Shown: positions 35,401 through 47,415 of the stretch, in pieces
How the letters are laid out: every line of letters starts with the position of its first letter
How positions within the stretch are numbered: position 1 is the stretch's first letter
Source: Microplitis mediator
Lineage: Eukaryota; Arthropoda; Insecta; Hymenoptera; Braconidae
Direction of reading: 5' to 3'
DNA length: 64,000 bases
NCBI RefSeq assembly: GCF_029852145.1
Contig: NC_079979.1
Coordinates: 16,565,901-16,629,900 of the forward strand
Translations under genes and position numbers: made by a program
Notes under the pieces: model-generated
Database searches by the model: none
The model's input: only the letters and a program-made list of their open reading frames with translations
What the model was told of the DNA's origin: nothing

Positions 35401-38400
35401 AAAGATTTTAAACCTTCAGGTGCAGCTCTGGTAAAAAATCGCCTTCGGCTCGGGTAGGGAATTACACACCCGGGTTGAAATATCACTTTCTTCCCTTGAT
35501 GTATAATGTACTAATTTTTTGTTGAAAAAAAATTCAAAAATTGTTAATTGTCTGTTAACTTCAGTATCATAATTATTTTAATAACTTACTTATTTTTTTT
35601 TTTAAAGATGGATGATCCATGACAACCCACCAGGTCGTGATTATTATAATTGGACAGCGCGATGTTTAAGTGCTGGAAATCCATACAATCCTCATAAAAT
35701 AGAATGGGATTCAAATCATCCAGAGCGTTGCTCCACTAATGAAATAACTCTCTGTCGTCTTGGTGATTTAACAAGACACGGAATGTTGAATATTGCCGGT
35801 AGAAAACGTGACGGTCCTCATTTAACTCGTAAACTTTTAACTGATATGTCATTACCACTATCGGGGCCGCATAGTATTTTAGGCAAAAGTTTAGTAATTT
35901 ATGATGACCATGGACCAGTTGCTCGAGGGGAGAGACTCGGCTGCACGATGTAAGAATTTAATCAACTTGTAGGAATTATTATTTTATTTACTTATTTATT
36001 TTTTATTTTCAGAATCAGCCGAGTGTACAGAAGGAAAGCAGTAGCTAAAGATTGGTTCGGTAATGGAGAAGAGACGACCGTCAAAGGTAAATTCGAGTTC
36101 ATCCAGCAGACTGAGTACGATGTAACAGATGTCGAAGTGATGATGGAAGGGTTGAACGGTCAAACAAGTGGTTATCACATTCACATGACTCCTATTGAAA
36201 TGGATCTAGAATTTCCATGCGAAGCGACGTCTCTGTATGAGATTTTCAATCCATTAAATGTAAATAAATCTACGAATGAACCGGGGGAAGGGACAGTGGA
36301 TCAATATGGGATCGGCGATTTAAGTGGGAAATTTGGGACACTTGATAACAGAAGAAAGTACTCGGGTGCTTTTAACGATACGATGCTTCCGCTATTTGGG
36401 TATGAGGGAATCATAGGCAGAAGTTTGGTGATTCATAAAAAAGACAGAGACGTCAGGTGGACTTGCTCGACGATTGAGAGAGGATACGCTCCGTCAGAAG
36501 CTCGAGAGCTGAGAGCTATCGCGTCATTCCATCATCCTCAAGGTTACGCTTACGGATACATTAGAATGGTTTGTATTTTAAAAATTTAATTAATTAATTA
36601 TGTGAAATTTTAATTAATAAAAATTATTTCTAGACCCAGCTGGTATACAAAGATCACAGTCAAAGTGAGACAATCATTGAAGTAAAGCTGCGACATCCGG
36701 GGGAACGCGATCGGAATATTGTGAGCGCGGAATTTTGTTTATTAAAAATATATTAGACAAGTGTTAGAACAACTTAACATATATTTATATATTTTTAGAC
36801 ACGAAATCACAACTGGGCGATTTACGTCAATCCCGTTGGAGTGGATGCCACCGTTAAGACCAAGGACACGCGATGCGTCGCTGGTGGATACGTTTGGAAT
36901 CCTTATTTTACCCAATTAGCTGATCCACTCAACGTAAGCCTTCATATTATTATAAATAATATCAATTTATTGATTTAAAAATAATAATAACAGTCTATAT
37001 TATTAAGAGAGTAAGGGAAATTTTGTTCCAGCCATATATGATAGAATTATTTAATATGCTGGAGTTAGCAGACAATTAACAATTTTCGAATTTTTTTTCT
37101 ACAATTTAATTAAAAAAAAAACTAAATTAAAAATATGCACATGTAGGAAATTTAAAAAACTATAGGTGCAATTTTTTTTAAATATAATTATTATATAAGT
37201 ATTTAATTAAGAGAGAATAAGAAAAAATAAACAAATTTAATTATGATCCTGAAGTTAGCAGACAATTAACAATTTTTGAATTTTTTTTTCAATAGATCAA
37301 ATACAAAAAAAAATATGCACATGTAGAAAATTCAAAAAACTACAAGTGCAATTTTTTTTATAATTTATCGTTTTGAAAATAATCAAAAAATTATTAGACG
37401 TCGACTAACTTCAGTATCATATTTAATTTGGTATCAGTGGAAAAAAAATATTAGACTGATAAAAAAAAATTTGACCGTATGCAGATTTTTTTTCAAGAAT
37501 TCCATGATTATACAGTCACCGAAATCAATAAATTTGCGAGTCAATGACAAAATTTGTCTTATTAAAGTCCAATGATAATAAAAATAAAGATGTACCTGAG
37601 GATCAAAACGTTTTTCACGCAACGAAAATGAAAAAATTTCATGTAATTTGACTGGTTCCGGTCGAGGGTGGCCTCAGATTTTGGCTGACATACCAGCGTC
37701 TCTGCGAAACATTTCAGAAATCTAGTCATCCAGTAGATTTTTCTTTTTGTTGCGCAAAAAACGTTCCGATCTTCAGGAAAATAAATAAACAACAGATTGT
37801 ATAGTAAATTTTAGAGTAGATATTTTAATAAACAATTAAATTCAAATCATCTTTAATAAATGTGACAGTAATACTGCAGTCACGTAGTAATGAAAAATTT
37901 TAATTGCAGGAAGAGCTTTACAGACAAGAATGTGGACCCGACCAGCCATTTCGCTGTCATGTTGGTGATCTCTCAGCCCGTCTTGGACCCATCGACATCG
38001 GACTAGAACGTAAAGTTTTCGTAGACGGGAACTTTCCTCTAGAAGGAACAGTTTCCGCTCTAGGGAAATCAATCGTCATCTTGGATCAAGATTTCGGGTC
38101 ACAAAGATACGCTTGCGCTAACATTGAACCTGATAACGATATTGTCAAGTACGCGAACATTCGACGTCCACCACGATTTGTTGTGTAAGTCCATAATTTT
38201 TAATTAATTCTTAAATTACAATATAATTTATTTACAATAATTATTTTTATTTAAATTCCAGAGCTCAGTTTTTAGAGGATGTGAGAAAGGTAATGGGCAT
38301 TCCCGAGTGGATGCTGTCTATTGACAGCAGAAAAACTAAAATACTTCACAATGGAGCTTGTATACAATTTTTATTACACTTCCGCGGCCCAATAGCCAAT

Positions 38401-38634
38401 CGTTTGGAAATAGATTTCAGTAAATTAATATCAACGGGTAAATTAAACGAGCCTAGTTTATCAATACCTGGTTATGTACATACGAAGCGAAAAAAAACAC
38501 TAGGCCACCGTCAATGCGGGACACGCGATCCCACTGAGAAAAGTTACAGTACGAAATTTTACACAAGTAAAACAATTATAATTTTGCCATCATACATATT
38601 AATTATTTGCACTCTAATTTATCAGGTAATTTAG
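32469..38634 (+). CDS. Rsod-like protein with about six Cu/Zn-SOD-like domains (5' end missing)
   Basis: Ten exons join in phase: 32469-32691, 32763-33431, 34102-34551, 34620-34859, 35608-35949, 36013-36568, 36634-36720, 36799-36933, 37910-38184 and 38262-38634. They give at least 1115 residues; a signal-peptide exon upstream is not found. The repeated signature is a GDLS/GDL loop, then a PL(S)G..SI(L/I)(G/H)(R/K)SLV turn, then Cys..I, as in Cu/Zn superoxide dismutase. Five domains are clear and a sixth, N-terminal, is weak. Copper ligands are mostly lost: only the 36013-36568 domain keeps GYHIHM and VIHK. The protein ends in a hydrophobic tail (IIILPSYILIICTLIYQVI), suggesting a GPI anchor or membrane anchor. 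It is probably secreted or cell-surface and non-enzymatic. Confidence 0.85.
33480..34060. mobile_element. Fold-back element in SOD-like gene intron (ATTACGGTGAAAATATTGG family)
   Basis: Two direct repeats of about 185 bases (around 33530-33700 and 33715-33890) are followed by an inverted module ending CCTACAACTTTTGTTTAAAAAC. Modules match those at 24990-25560 and 58780-59310. No coding capacity. Confidence 0.8.
34900..35577. mobile_element. Composite MITE insertion in SOD-like gene intron
   Basis: The outer ends are the GAAGTTAGCCGACGTCT type (34900) and TGTCTGTTAACTTCAGTATC inverted (35550-35569). In between lies a second inverted unit with TTCCCGCGCCG..TTTAAA and AAGTCG..TTTCTTCCC modules (34980-35040 and 35340-35420). 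This looks like one element inserted into another. Confidence 0.55.
36934..37909 (+). other. Intron of the SOD-like gene with two MITEs
   Basis: Two GTTAGCAGACAATTAACAA hairpins lie at about 37063-37190 and 37245-37425, the second ending ACTAACTTCAGTATCAT. Downstream to 37909 the intron holds no recognisable gene. Minus-strand frames at 37434-38072 are shadows or unsupported. Confidence 0.6.
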
Positions 38635-39063
38635 TTACATATATTTTTTTTCTTTTACCTAATAATATTTTAAGTATTATATTTTATATTCTGTTATTTA
38701 CTATAAATATACATATGTATTATTAATTAATTGATTAATTAATTATTCGTAATACAATAATTATTTCATTAAATCTTAATTATTGCGACATCTTCAAGAT
38801 CATCAGCTTTGTAAATCTTAAATATAAACTATTTCTAAACTATTATATTTTAATTTCCTATCTACCTTCGATATCAACGGATTCGTGTTTCAATAAACGA
38901 TTTAATTAAATGAGATTTTTAAAATATATATAAAGTACTGACACGATTCCACAGGCACTTAAGCCACGAGTTTAAAAGTGCGAAAAAATTTTAAAATGGA
39001 GCCGAAAATATCAACGACGTACGAATTTTTAATTCAAAAAAATTTAGGCGGTAAAATAAAAAA
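38635..39063. other. 3' UTRs between convergent SOD-like gene and NELF-A
   Basis: 430 bases of AT-rich DNA separate the two stop codons. Nothing else is recognised. Confidence 0.6.
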
Positions 39064-42000
39064 TTAATTAGAAGCGGCAGTGGCAGTCGCTGCTGGCGTA
39101 TTCGAGCTCACGGAATCCTCAGTGACAACACGTCGATTTTTTTTTATTCTTTTCCACTCACCGTTGGTATAATTCATTTGGAAATGGGTTTCAACGAGCA
39201 TCGATACTGTGGTGCCGTCAGGCTGTACCACGTCTTCAACATTTTCGGACAACATCACGGTTACAATGTTACCTAATTTCGGACAAGGGTTTGTTCTCGC
39301 GCCAGCCATGAATCCCAATATGAGAGCTTTTTCGGGCCTCGTAACTTTGTTTGCTGTCCGGAACATTTCTTGTGCTTCCAACATTTGTTCTCGCTGTAAT
39401 TAAATAATTAATTATTAATAATTGTAAGAGTGGTCATTAAAAATTTAATTTTCTCAGCCGCCCCATAAAAAGCTTCTTTTTAGTGAAAAAATACCTGGGG
39501 AATTTGGTTTTTTTTTTTAAGTAAAAAGAACACGTGCCGCAGGACGATCAAAGTTCACTTTTCAATGCGATCGCGGTTTTTTTTTAAATATCTCATGAAA
39601 TATGCAGATTAAAGGAAAAAATCATAGGAACAATTTTGTAGGAAATTAAATTCTTAACAAAAAAGGTTTTATTCATTTTTTTGATAAAATGTGTATTTAT
39701 GAAGATATTTTTGACATTCGTTATCCTTAAAATGCTCAATTGATAAAATCTAAAAAAGTTTTTTTAAAATGTCTTCATAAATACACATTATATAAAAAAA
39801 ATGAATATGACCTTTTTTGTCAAGAATTTAATTTCCTACAAAATTGTTCCTATGACTTTTTTCATTAATCTGCATATTTCATGAGATATTTAAAAAAAAC
39901 CGCGACTGTATCGAAAAATGAACTTTGATCGTCCTTCGGCACGTGTTCTTTTTACTTAAAAAAAAAACCAAATTCCCCACATATTTTTTCACTAAAAAGA
40001 AACTTTTTATGGGGCGCCTGAGAAAATTTAATTTTTAACGACCACCTAATAATTATAATTAGTCTTCTTAAAATTACAATAAAAATACTAACAGTAAGCG
40101 ATAATCCTTTTCTTGTATTAGCAGTAGCATTGGCAGGTTGTGCTGTAGTTTGAATACGAATTTGTGTGACTGTTGGCGCGGGTCTGACAGCTTGGACGCT
40201 GGCTGGAGCCGCTTCTGCGGTAACAATTGTCGGCGGAGCTGGTACGGGTACACTTGTACTGGGTGCTGCTGGTATTGTTGGAGTCGTTGCTAAAAGAAAA
40301 TTAATATCAGTATTAATATTAATATTATAAAATTAATTACTTGAAGTAATTAATTAACACTTACGGGTAGTGGGTGTAGTCGGTGCTGGAACAGCAACTG
40401 GAGTAGTAGGAGGAGCGTAAGATTGGGTGGTAGCTGTAGTGGCAGCTGGAGTAGCTGGTGGGTTTATTGGAGCAAGACCCTGAGCATACTCTGGCGTCGT
40501 CGGAGCTTCTGCAGGCGCTGGAGTTGCTGCAGCGACTGCCGCAGTTTGTGCTTCTGCAACTTTTTTCTGTTGCTCTTCGAGTTCTAGCATTCGCTTGCGT
40601 TTTTTAGCCTGCGCGTAACCCAGAGGCTGTTCATTTATATCCAGCAATTTTATACCACCGTCTTTGCGGATCCTACTGCTGATAGGTGTCCTGGTGTACA
40701 TTGAGGAAGGTGTCAATGCTGGAGATCTGAACCCACCGGATGGTACTCGACTTGGAATTCCTTTAAGAGGAGTCGTGTCTGTCATTTTTCTTGGCATTCC
40801 TCGACTGCGCACTGGTACCGTTGGTGCTGTACTTTTTTTCATGTTATTCGCGGCATCGACACTCTTCTGTACCAGTTCAGCTCTCAATGCAGCACTTTTG
40901 GGTTTTCTTTTCAGTGTGAAATGTTTTGTTGGCGCTGGTTGCTGACCGACTACTGATGTCAAAGCTGTTTTGTTGAGGTAATGACATTCCAATGGTAGCA
41001 TAGTCAAGTCATTTTGTTTTTTCAATAACTTTCTGAGATCGTTTACCAGTTCACCAAATATAGGACGATGTTCATCCAAGTCTGATATATCTGTATTCAA
41101 CGATCCAGTCGCTGGCAACGTTTTCATCGCTTCGGATAACATCGAAACCCACAAGTCGCTGTCCACTGATGCAATTTCAATAACTTCCTCCAATTCATTT
41201 CTCCACTAAAATTCAAAAAATTATGATATTTAAATAAATTAAGTTGTCATTTTTCTTACAACCCAAGTGACATCAACAAGATGGCAGTTTTTTGACTTAT
41301 CAGACACCAAAATGTTGACAAAACAATCAGAAATTTTTGTCACCACAAAAATGTCTGATTGAAAAACTTGACACAAGTGACGTCAAACAGTAAATTACAA
41401 ATAGTTGTCAATTAAATCATCGAAACGAATTTTTAAGACGAGAAATAGAAGTCAAATTTCTTACGACTTCTAGACCCAGCATCTGTATCTCTTATTTATA
41501 TAAAAAAAAATTCCGGCTGCCCAATTTCACAACACAGTAAGAAAAAAATTTTTTAAAATCAATTCTTTAGTATTTTTATTTCCAGTAGTCTTGTGGACAT
41601 GGTTCAATTCAAATTTAAAAAATTTTATTTGTCAGTTACTGTTTTGAAATTGGGCAGCCGACTCGGCAAAATAAAACTTGTCCTTTTAAAAAACATCTCA
41701 AAGTTGTCTCTGTGCTCCTTGGACTAGACAGTAGTCTTGAAGCTGTGTTTTGACCTATCAGGGCACCAAATTGTTGACAAAATCAGAAATTTTTGTCTCT
41801 GAAAAAACGTCTGCTTAAAAAATTTGACACAAGTAACGACAAAAATTAAATTGCAAATAATTGTTAACTAAATCATCTAAACTCTTTTTCATTTGAAATG
41901 ACTTTTCTAAGACGTTCCCTAATGTTCCATCCGCAGACGTTAAATCCGCGACGTATTTTCAAAGATTTTGTGTCTTTGTAATTACAATAGTATGTCAACA

Positions 42001-43283
42001 GACCAACGCTTGCAATGTTAATGAAAAAATTAAATGAGTAAATAAAGTAAATAAATTATTATACTTGAATGCTTTGAATTTATCTGCCCCAAAACGGGCC
42101 TACGACATAGCCGGCTGCTAAATACTACAAAATCTTCTAAAAACTCTTTCCGTTTTGGGCCTATCAACAGAATATCTAAGTCGGTCAATGCTATCAGCTC
42201 GGATGTGAACTTCTTTGGTTGTCCCTACCCATCCTTTCGGAAGTCTGTCAAAAAGCTGGTGCTGGAATACAACGACTAACTACGAACTTCTCCACGTGCA
42301 ATCTTTTTGTCTTCATCATCTTTGTATATCTATATTACAATCCATCGCTTAAAGCGTTATTTCGCCTGTTACTCTCCTTTCATATTCTATGTAAATTCTT
42401 AAAGACACTGAAGTTAGCAGGCGTCTAATAATTTTTGGATTTTTTTTTAGACGCTAAACCATAAAAAAAAAAATATTTGAAAAAATTGCACCTGTAGTTT
42501 TTTTAATTTTCTACATGTACATATTTTTATTTTATTTTTTTGCAATTAATTTGTTGAAAAACAAAAATTCAAAAATTTTTAAATGTCTGCTAACTTCAGG
42601 ATCATAAATTGTTATTGTACTTTGCCGATTGGCGTTAAATAAATAAATAAAAATTATAAAGCCGCGAATTAGATGTCCGCGGGCAAACATTCGTGATACT
42701 TCTGAGACAAAAAAACACACAAATTTTCTATGACTTCTAGAACCAGCATCTGTACATCTCATTTATTAAAAAAAAACTTGACTTTGCGACCAAATAAAAT
42801 TTGTCTCGTCCTTTCAAGACAAATATTTATGCCATAAAGTTGTTGTTAAATTCAATATTTATAAAAAAAGCCCGCCATTAGTAGATGGCGTTGACGTCAA
42901 TGTTTTTAAAGCAATTACTGCTCCACATAATTTACTTATCTACGCATTATTACCTACGCAATACAAATTGATTACTAAATTAATTAGTTAATGAATAACA
43001 ATATATTTAAATAATTAAATCACCATAATAAATAAATAATTAAAAAAAAAATAAACTTGATAAAAAATTTTACCTCTTCAACATTGCGTCTTGGTATGTG
43101 AAAAAACGAAAGCAATAATTTAAGTTTTACTTGGGTTTGTAATTCAGCAAAACATTCCTTTATGTTGCGTAAAACTTCAGCGTTTAATTGAGAACAGATA
43201 GAACTTCCAGTCCAACTATCGTTTGATATTCCCAATTTGTTATGAAGCCACAACGATGTATCACTGTCCCTCACATTCGCCAT
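39064..43283 (-). CDS. Nelf-A: Negative elongation factor A (NELF-A)
   Basis: Four exons on the minus strand: 43283-43074, 41205-40365, 40289-40093 and 39393-39064, giving 525 residues, all phases joining. The N-terminal domain starts MANVRDSDTSLWLHNKLG and includes VKLKLLLSFFHIPRR, as in human NELFA. The central region holds LPLECHYLNKTAL, HFTLKRKPKSAALRAELVQK and TPLKGIPSR, the RNA polymerase II-binding tentacle part. Then come a long Ala/Pro/Thr-rich linker and a conserved C-terminus with AQEMFRTANKVTRPEKALIL. NELF-A scaffolds the four-subunit NELF complex that holds polymerase II at promoter-proximal pauses. Intron 1 (1.9 kb) and intron 3 (0.7 kb) hold repeats; intron 3 is almost entirely a large hairpin. 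Confidence 0.95.
39428..40047. mobile_element. Large hairpin element filling NELF-A intron 3
   Basis: Two arms of about 270 bases pair nearly end to end. The ends read AGTGGTCATTAAAAATTTAA and its inverse, and internal landmarks such as CGTGCCG..GGACGATCAAAGTTCA (39534-39560) and the inverse (39920-39948) align. The spacer is about 60 bases. No frame. It lies inside a transcribed intron, so the RNA would fold into a long double strand. Confidence 0.85.
41206..43073 (-). other. NELF-A intron 1 with repeats
   Basis: A direct duplication of about 145 bases occurs at about 41270-41420 and 41745-41885 (shared CAGAAATTTTTGTC, TTGACACAAGT, AATCATC). A GAAGTTAGCAGGCGTCTAAT hairpin lies at 42408-42606. 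Related TAGACCCAGCATCTGTA sequences appear near 41470 and 42740. No gene recognised. Confidence 0.6.
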
Positions 43284-45289
43284 ATTGGAGTCGTGTCAGA
43301 GTTACCACGATGTTAAGTTAAAAAAAAAATGTTTATTGTTATTGCGTTCTCTCTTGTTAACTATAGCGTGAATATGTTCTTTTAATTCGCTCTTCGGAAC
43401 TGGAGGCGTTCAGCTCGCGGAGAAATGTAGAATTTAAAAGCGCGCGATATCACTATTTAAATTCGAATTAGGTTATAATATTTTATTCGGAGTTAAAATT
43501 GTACATATGTAAATAAAATTAACTCATTTAATTTGAGTAAAACTGTATTATTTTATTCGCATACTTTAGACAAAATAAAAAGACGAACTTTATAAAATAT
43601 CGTAACTTTATAAAATAACCAACGTACAAGTTGGTTACCACGCTCGGAATAATCTAATGTCCGAATGCTTGAATGTGCTGATTATCACTCGCTTTCATCC
43701 CCTCTCAAATGAGTGGGCCCATACGGATTTTGACGTCACTGCAGCTTTATTTTCCCCAGGACTGTTGCTGCCATGAAGTCTCGCCCTATTGTTTGTAGTT
43801 TAGGCCCAGCAAAATAATCCCTTAATTGTTTTGAATATTTTGGGAAAGTTTTGCCAACAAGAGAATTACACCCAGGTAGAAAAATATTATAATGTCATTA
43901 TAATGATTTGCGCATTATAATACGTGTCAAAAATATTAACTTTTCCAAAATTCTCCCATAAAAAATCTAAAAAATACCAAAAACTCTGCTTTAAAAAAAT
44001 TTTTTTTAAAAATGGTTTTTTTTTTTTAAATCATAGTTTTCATCAAAGATTATGTTATGAAAAAAAATTTTTTGATTATCTTATAAACAACGCATTTGTT
44101 TATAACAATTTTTTAAACAATATGGGATAAAAATGATTGAAAATCATTTTTAAGTAGCTTATGATCATAAGAAAACGGACCAATAGCAATATAATGAAAA
44201 AAATATTTTTTTCAATGTTTAATCGAGGTTGATAATTTTTGACTTAAGTAAATTGTTAATAACAAAGTGAAAATTAACAATTTTTTAATTTTTCCAACAG
44301 TAATCTATTCTATAGTCTTTGTAAAATACCTCCATGAAAGGAAAAAAAACCAAAATTAATAGTTTAATAATTAACGCACTTTCAATGTTGATGTTCGTGC
44401 TACAAAAAATTGTTAATAAATTAATGGATAACTAATTGAACAATCGCAATAAAAATTTTTGATCGCCGGATTATTGTTCATTGATCTATCCTGTAGGTGC
44501 CTGAATTTTTTTTATTTCTTAATTTTTATATTTAATAAGTTTAAATAATATTTTTTTATTAAAGGTCTCGGGAGCGAGAGTTCCCGTTTTCGGCCGTATT
44601 TTCAACCCCCTAGAAAAATTATAAATATTGGTCCTAGGAGGCAGGACTTTTTTTTAGGAAATTTCTCCCTCTTTTTGGATATTTTTTCAAATTCCAAAAA
44701 TTTTGAATACTTTTTGAGATATTCGCAAAAAACAAAACCCTTTTTTTTTTTACTAAATTGTTTATAACTTTTGTAATTTTTGCAAGCCCCACTCCAAATT
44801 TTTCAAAAAGTTTCTAGATGCGATGACGAATCGAATGACACCTCAATCATAATTTTCCGAGGCGAATAAAAAATTTTGACCTAAAAGGCACATGTTGACT
44901 AGACCATATGCAGTTAAAAATTTACCATTTACTATTTTGAGTACAAAAGTTACGAGTGTGAATGTAGCAGATAAATGTCACTTTTTTAAATCTTTAAATG
45001 AATAAAATGTAAGTAAAATAAAAATTTTAAAATTCGTATTTAAATAATTTAAAAATCAGTGCGCGCTTTTCTTTAAATTTCAATATTTATTCAATTTTTA
45101 AAATCTATAAATTTTCTCATCTGCTACATTCACACTCCGGAATTTTCAGAGTTTTCAGGGAAAAATAAATTATCTAGGAAATACACAGGACGCCACCGCT
45201 CCCATGATTTCTTTGTTACCGACACCTATAGGGATTTAAATTTTCTGTCAGTCCTGGAGCTGGTGTCATTTCATAACCAAACTTACGTT
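43284..45289. other. Spacer between divergent NELF-A and eL6 genes
   Basis: Contains both promoters and repeats. A hairpin rich in ATTATAATG lies near 43880-43925, a GAGTGTGAATGTAGCAGA MITE at 44952-45138, and a block around 43650-43820 is G/C-richer without a convincing frame. No further gene is seen. Confidence 0.5.
44952..45138. mobile_element. MITE, GAGTGTGAATGTAGCAGA family
   Basis: Starts CGAGTGTGAATGTAGCAGAT and ends with the inverse ATCTGCTACATTCACACTC. About 187 bases, AT-rich interior, no frame. Confidence 0.8.
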
Positions 45290-45318
45290 CACTCTCTCTT
45301 TTCATCGGTACACTCGTG
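45290..45318 (+). promoter_or_regulatory. eL6 transcription start with 5' TOP-like tract and non-coding exon 1
   Basis: CACTCTCTCTTTTC is a polypyrimidine start typical of ribosomal protein mRNAs (5' TOP). The short exon ends CTCGTG before the donor GTAAGC at 45319. The next exon begins with the eL6 start codon at 45718, directly after TTTTTTAG. The precise start is inferred. Confidence 0.55.
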
Positions 45319-45717
45319 GTAAGCAAAGCTCGTGATATTTTTATAAAATAATCCAACGAATCCTTTACTAAATTAATTAACAATAATAAAAAAAACTATT
45401 TATATTTAAACGTAAATAATTATTTTATAATATTATTAAAGTATTTTTGTTTTTTATTGCTAATTTTTTCGCACTGAGTGATTTTACGACAACGCGATTG
45501 TCTGACACTGACTTTTTTTTTTGTTTATTTGAATATTTTCAATTTAAAATAATTTAACTTTTTCAAAAAACGGTTATCACTCTTCATTATTTCTTGTGAT
45601 AATTAACTGTAATCTACTTTTTTTTCTTTAATTAACATAATTATCCTAATCTTCATTTGATGTTGGACAGAAGGGTTAAGTGAGTGTTTGATTGATGATT
45701 GTTTTTATGTTTTTTAG

Positions 45718-46731
45718 ATGGCAGATGCTAAAGTAAAAACACCAGCAAAGCCAGCGGCTTCTGCTACCCCAGCAAAGAAAGCAGGCAAGCCAAGAAATTA
45801 CGATCTTGGTAATGGCGTTTACCGATTCAGCCGAACACGTATGTTCCACAAGAAGGCTGTCTACAAATTTTTAGACAAGAAAACACCTAAAACTGTAAGT
45901 TCAATTAATTTCACTTGTCTCTAATTGAAAATATATATGTTATGTGTTTATTATTTGAATGTAAATTTATGTATTGGTAATTTTAAATTACAGGTCAAAC
46001 CTAAGAAACCTGTAACCATTGAGAAAAAAATCAATGGTGATAAGAATGGAGGAACTCGAGTCGTACGTCTTTTAAAGCGACGTGCGAATTACCCCACTGT
46101 CGACCCTGTAACCGTACATCACTCCAAAAAGTGCTTTAGGGATCACACACGGTTCGTGCGACCATCGCTCGTTCCTGGAACTATTTTAATTCTATTAGCC
46201 GGACGTCACAAGGGCAAACGCGTTGTCCTCCTAAAAGTGCTGAAAAGCGGATTGCTTTTAGTTACTGGTAAGTTTGAATTTTTATATTTATTTTTTATTT
46301 AATTGAGTCAATACTCAAATGTTTTGCAAGCGTAATAATTGTTATTGATATTGTTAATTTAATTACTTATTATTGTTTTTCTAGGCCCATTCTTGATCAA
46401 CGCTTGCCCCATGCGAAGGGTAAGCCAGAACTATGTCATCGCCACGTCTACTCGCTTGGACATGGGAGCTGTCAAAGATTTGGAGAAATATGATGACGAC
46501 TATTTCAAGCGAAAGCGCGAAAAACGCGCAAAGAAAGAAGAAGGTGATATCTTCACCAAAAAGGCTGTGGAGTACACAGCCAGTGAACAGCGTAAAGCTG
46601 ATCAGAAAATTGTCGATAAGATGGTTATTGATTCCATCAAATCGCATGCAGACAAGAAAATGTTGTTTACATACTTGTCTGCAATGTTCGGACTTAGAAG
46701 TAGTCAGTATCCACACAGAATGAAATTTTAG
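45718..46731 (+). CDS. RpL6: Ribosomal protein eL6 (large subunit)
   Basis: Three coding exons: 45718-45894, 45994-46267 and 46385-46731, giving 265 residues. The Lys/Ala/Pro-rich N-terminus leads into [20 protein letters not shown]. Then comes the conserved core [19 protein letters not shown] and [20 protein letters not shown], and ends VYEYTAS-like (exactly [17 protein letters not shown]) and [19 protein letters not shown]. It is a structural protein of the 60S subunit. The start codon is the first base triplet of the exon after a 5' TOP-type leader exon. A poly(A) signal AATAAA lies 20 bases after the stop (46751-46756). Confidence 0.97.
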
Positions 46732-47415
46732 ATTGGGCTTTCGACAGTTAAATAAAATAAACAAAAAATTTATTTATTGAATTTTATTTTTTCCTAAACT
46801 CTGTTCCATTTAATAATAATTCATCTAGAAATAGTTCCTAGAAATTTGAATTTTTTTAGCGGGAGTTTTTCATTCATTTAATTTTTAATGAATATTTATT
46901 ATAATTATGATTAGTAATTTTTTAAATAACAAATTTATTATATATGACAAAAAATATATCAATTGAATTTTATTGTTTTCCTAAACTCCCGTTCAAAAAT
47001 AATTTCTGAAAATTTGAATTTTTTTTACCGGGACTTTAAATTTATTTAAAATCCCGCTAAAAAAATTAATTATAATTATGATCGTAATTTTTTGAATACA
47101 AAGTATTTTTATATGACAATTAATAATGAATTTTAATTGAATTTTTTTTTAAATCTGTTTTACCCATGAAGAAAAAAAGTTGTCAACAGACAGTCGTGAG
47201 AAAAGTTTTATGTGTACGTCAAATGCACAAATATAATAAAATTTAATTGACATTAATTTAATAATTCCACACTTAACTAATTACAAATAATTATTTGGCG
47301 TTTATTTAAATAAAAATAGAATAATTAATCAAGTAATCAATTGTTTGAATACTTTACATGTCAACGTAACCTATCGAGCTTCAATAATATCGTGTCATTT
47401 TAATAAATAATAACA
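46732..47415. other. Spacer between eL6 and TTC1
   Basis: AT-rich. Two imperfect direct copies of about 160 bases (about 46760-46930 and 46960-47110) share TTTTATT..TTCCTAAACTC and GAAAATTTGAATTTTTTT..CGGGA. No gene seen. It should hold the TTC1 promoter. Confidence 0.5.

Noticed and set aside
46381..46764. 127-codon minus-strand frame over eL6 exon 4
   Set aside because: Shadow of the eL6 coding sequence on the other strand.
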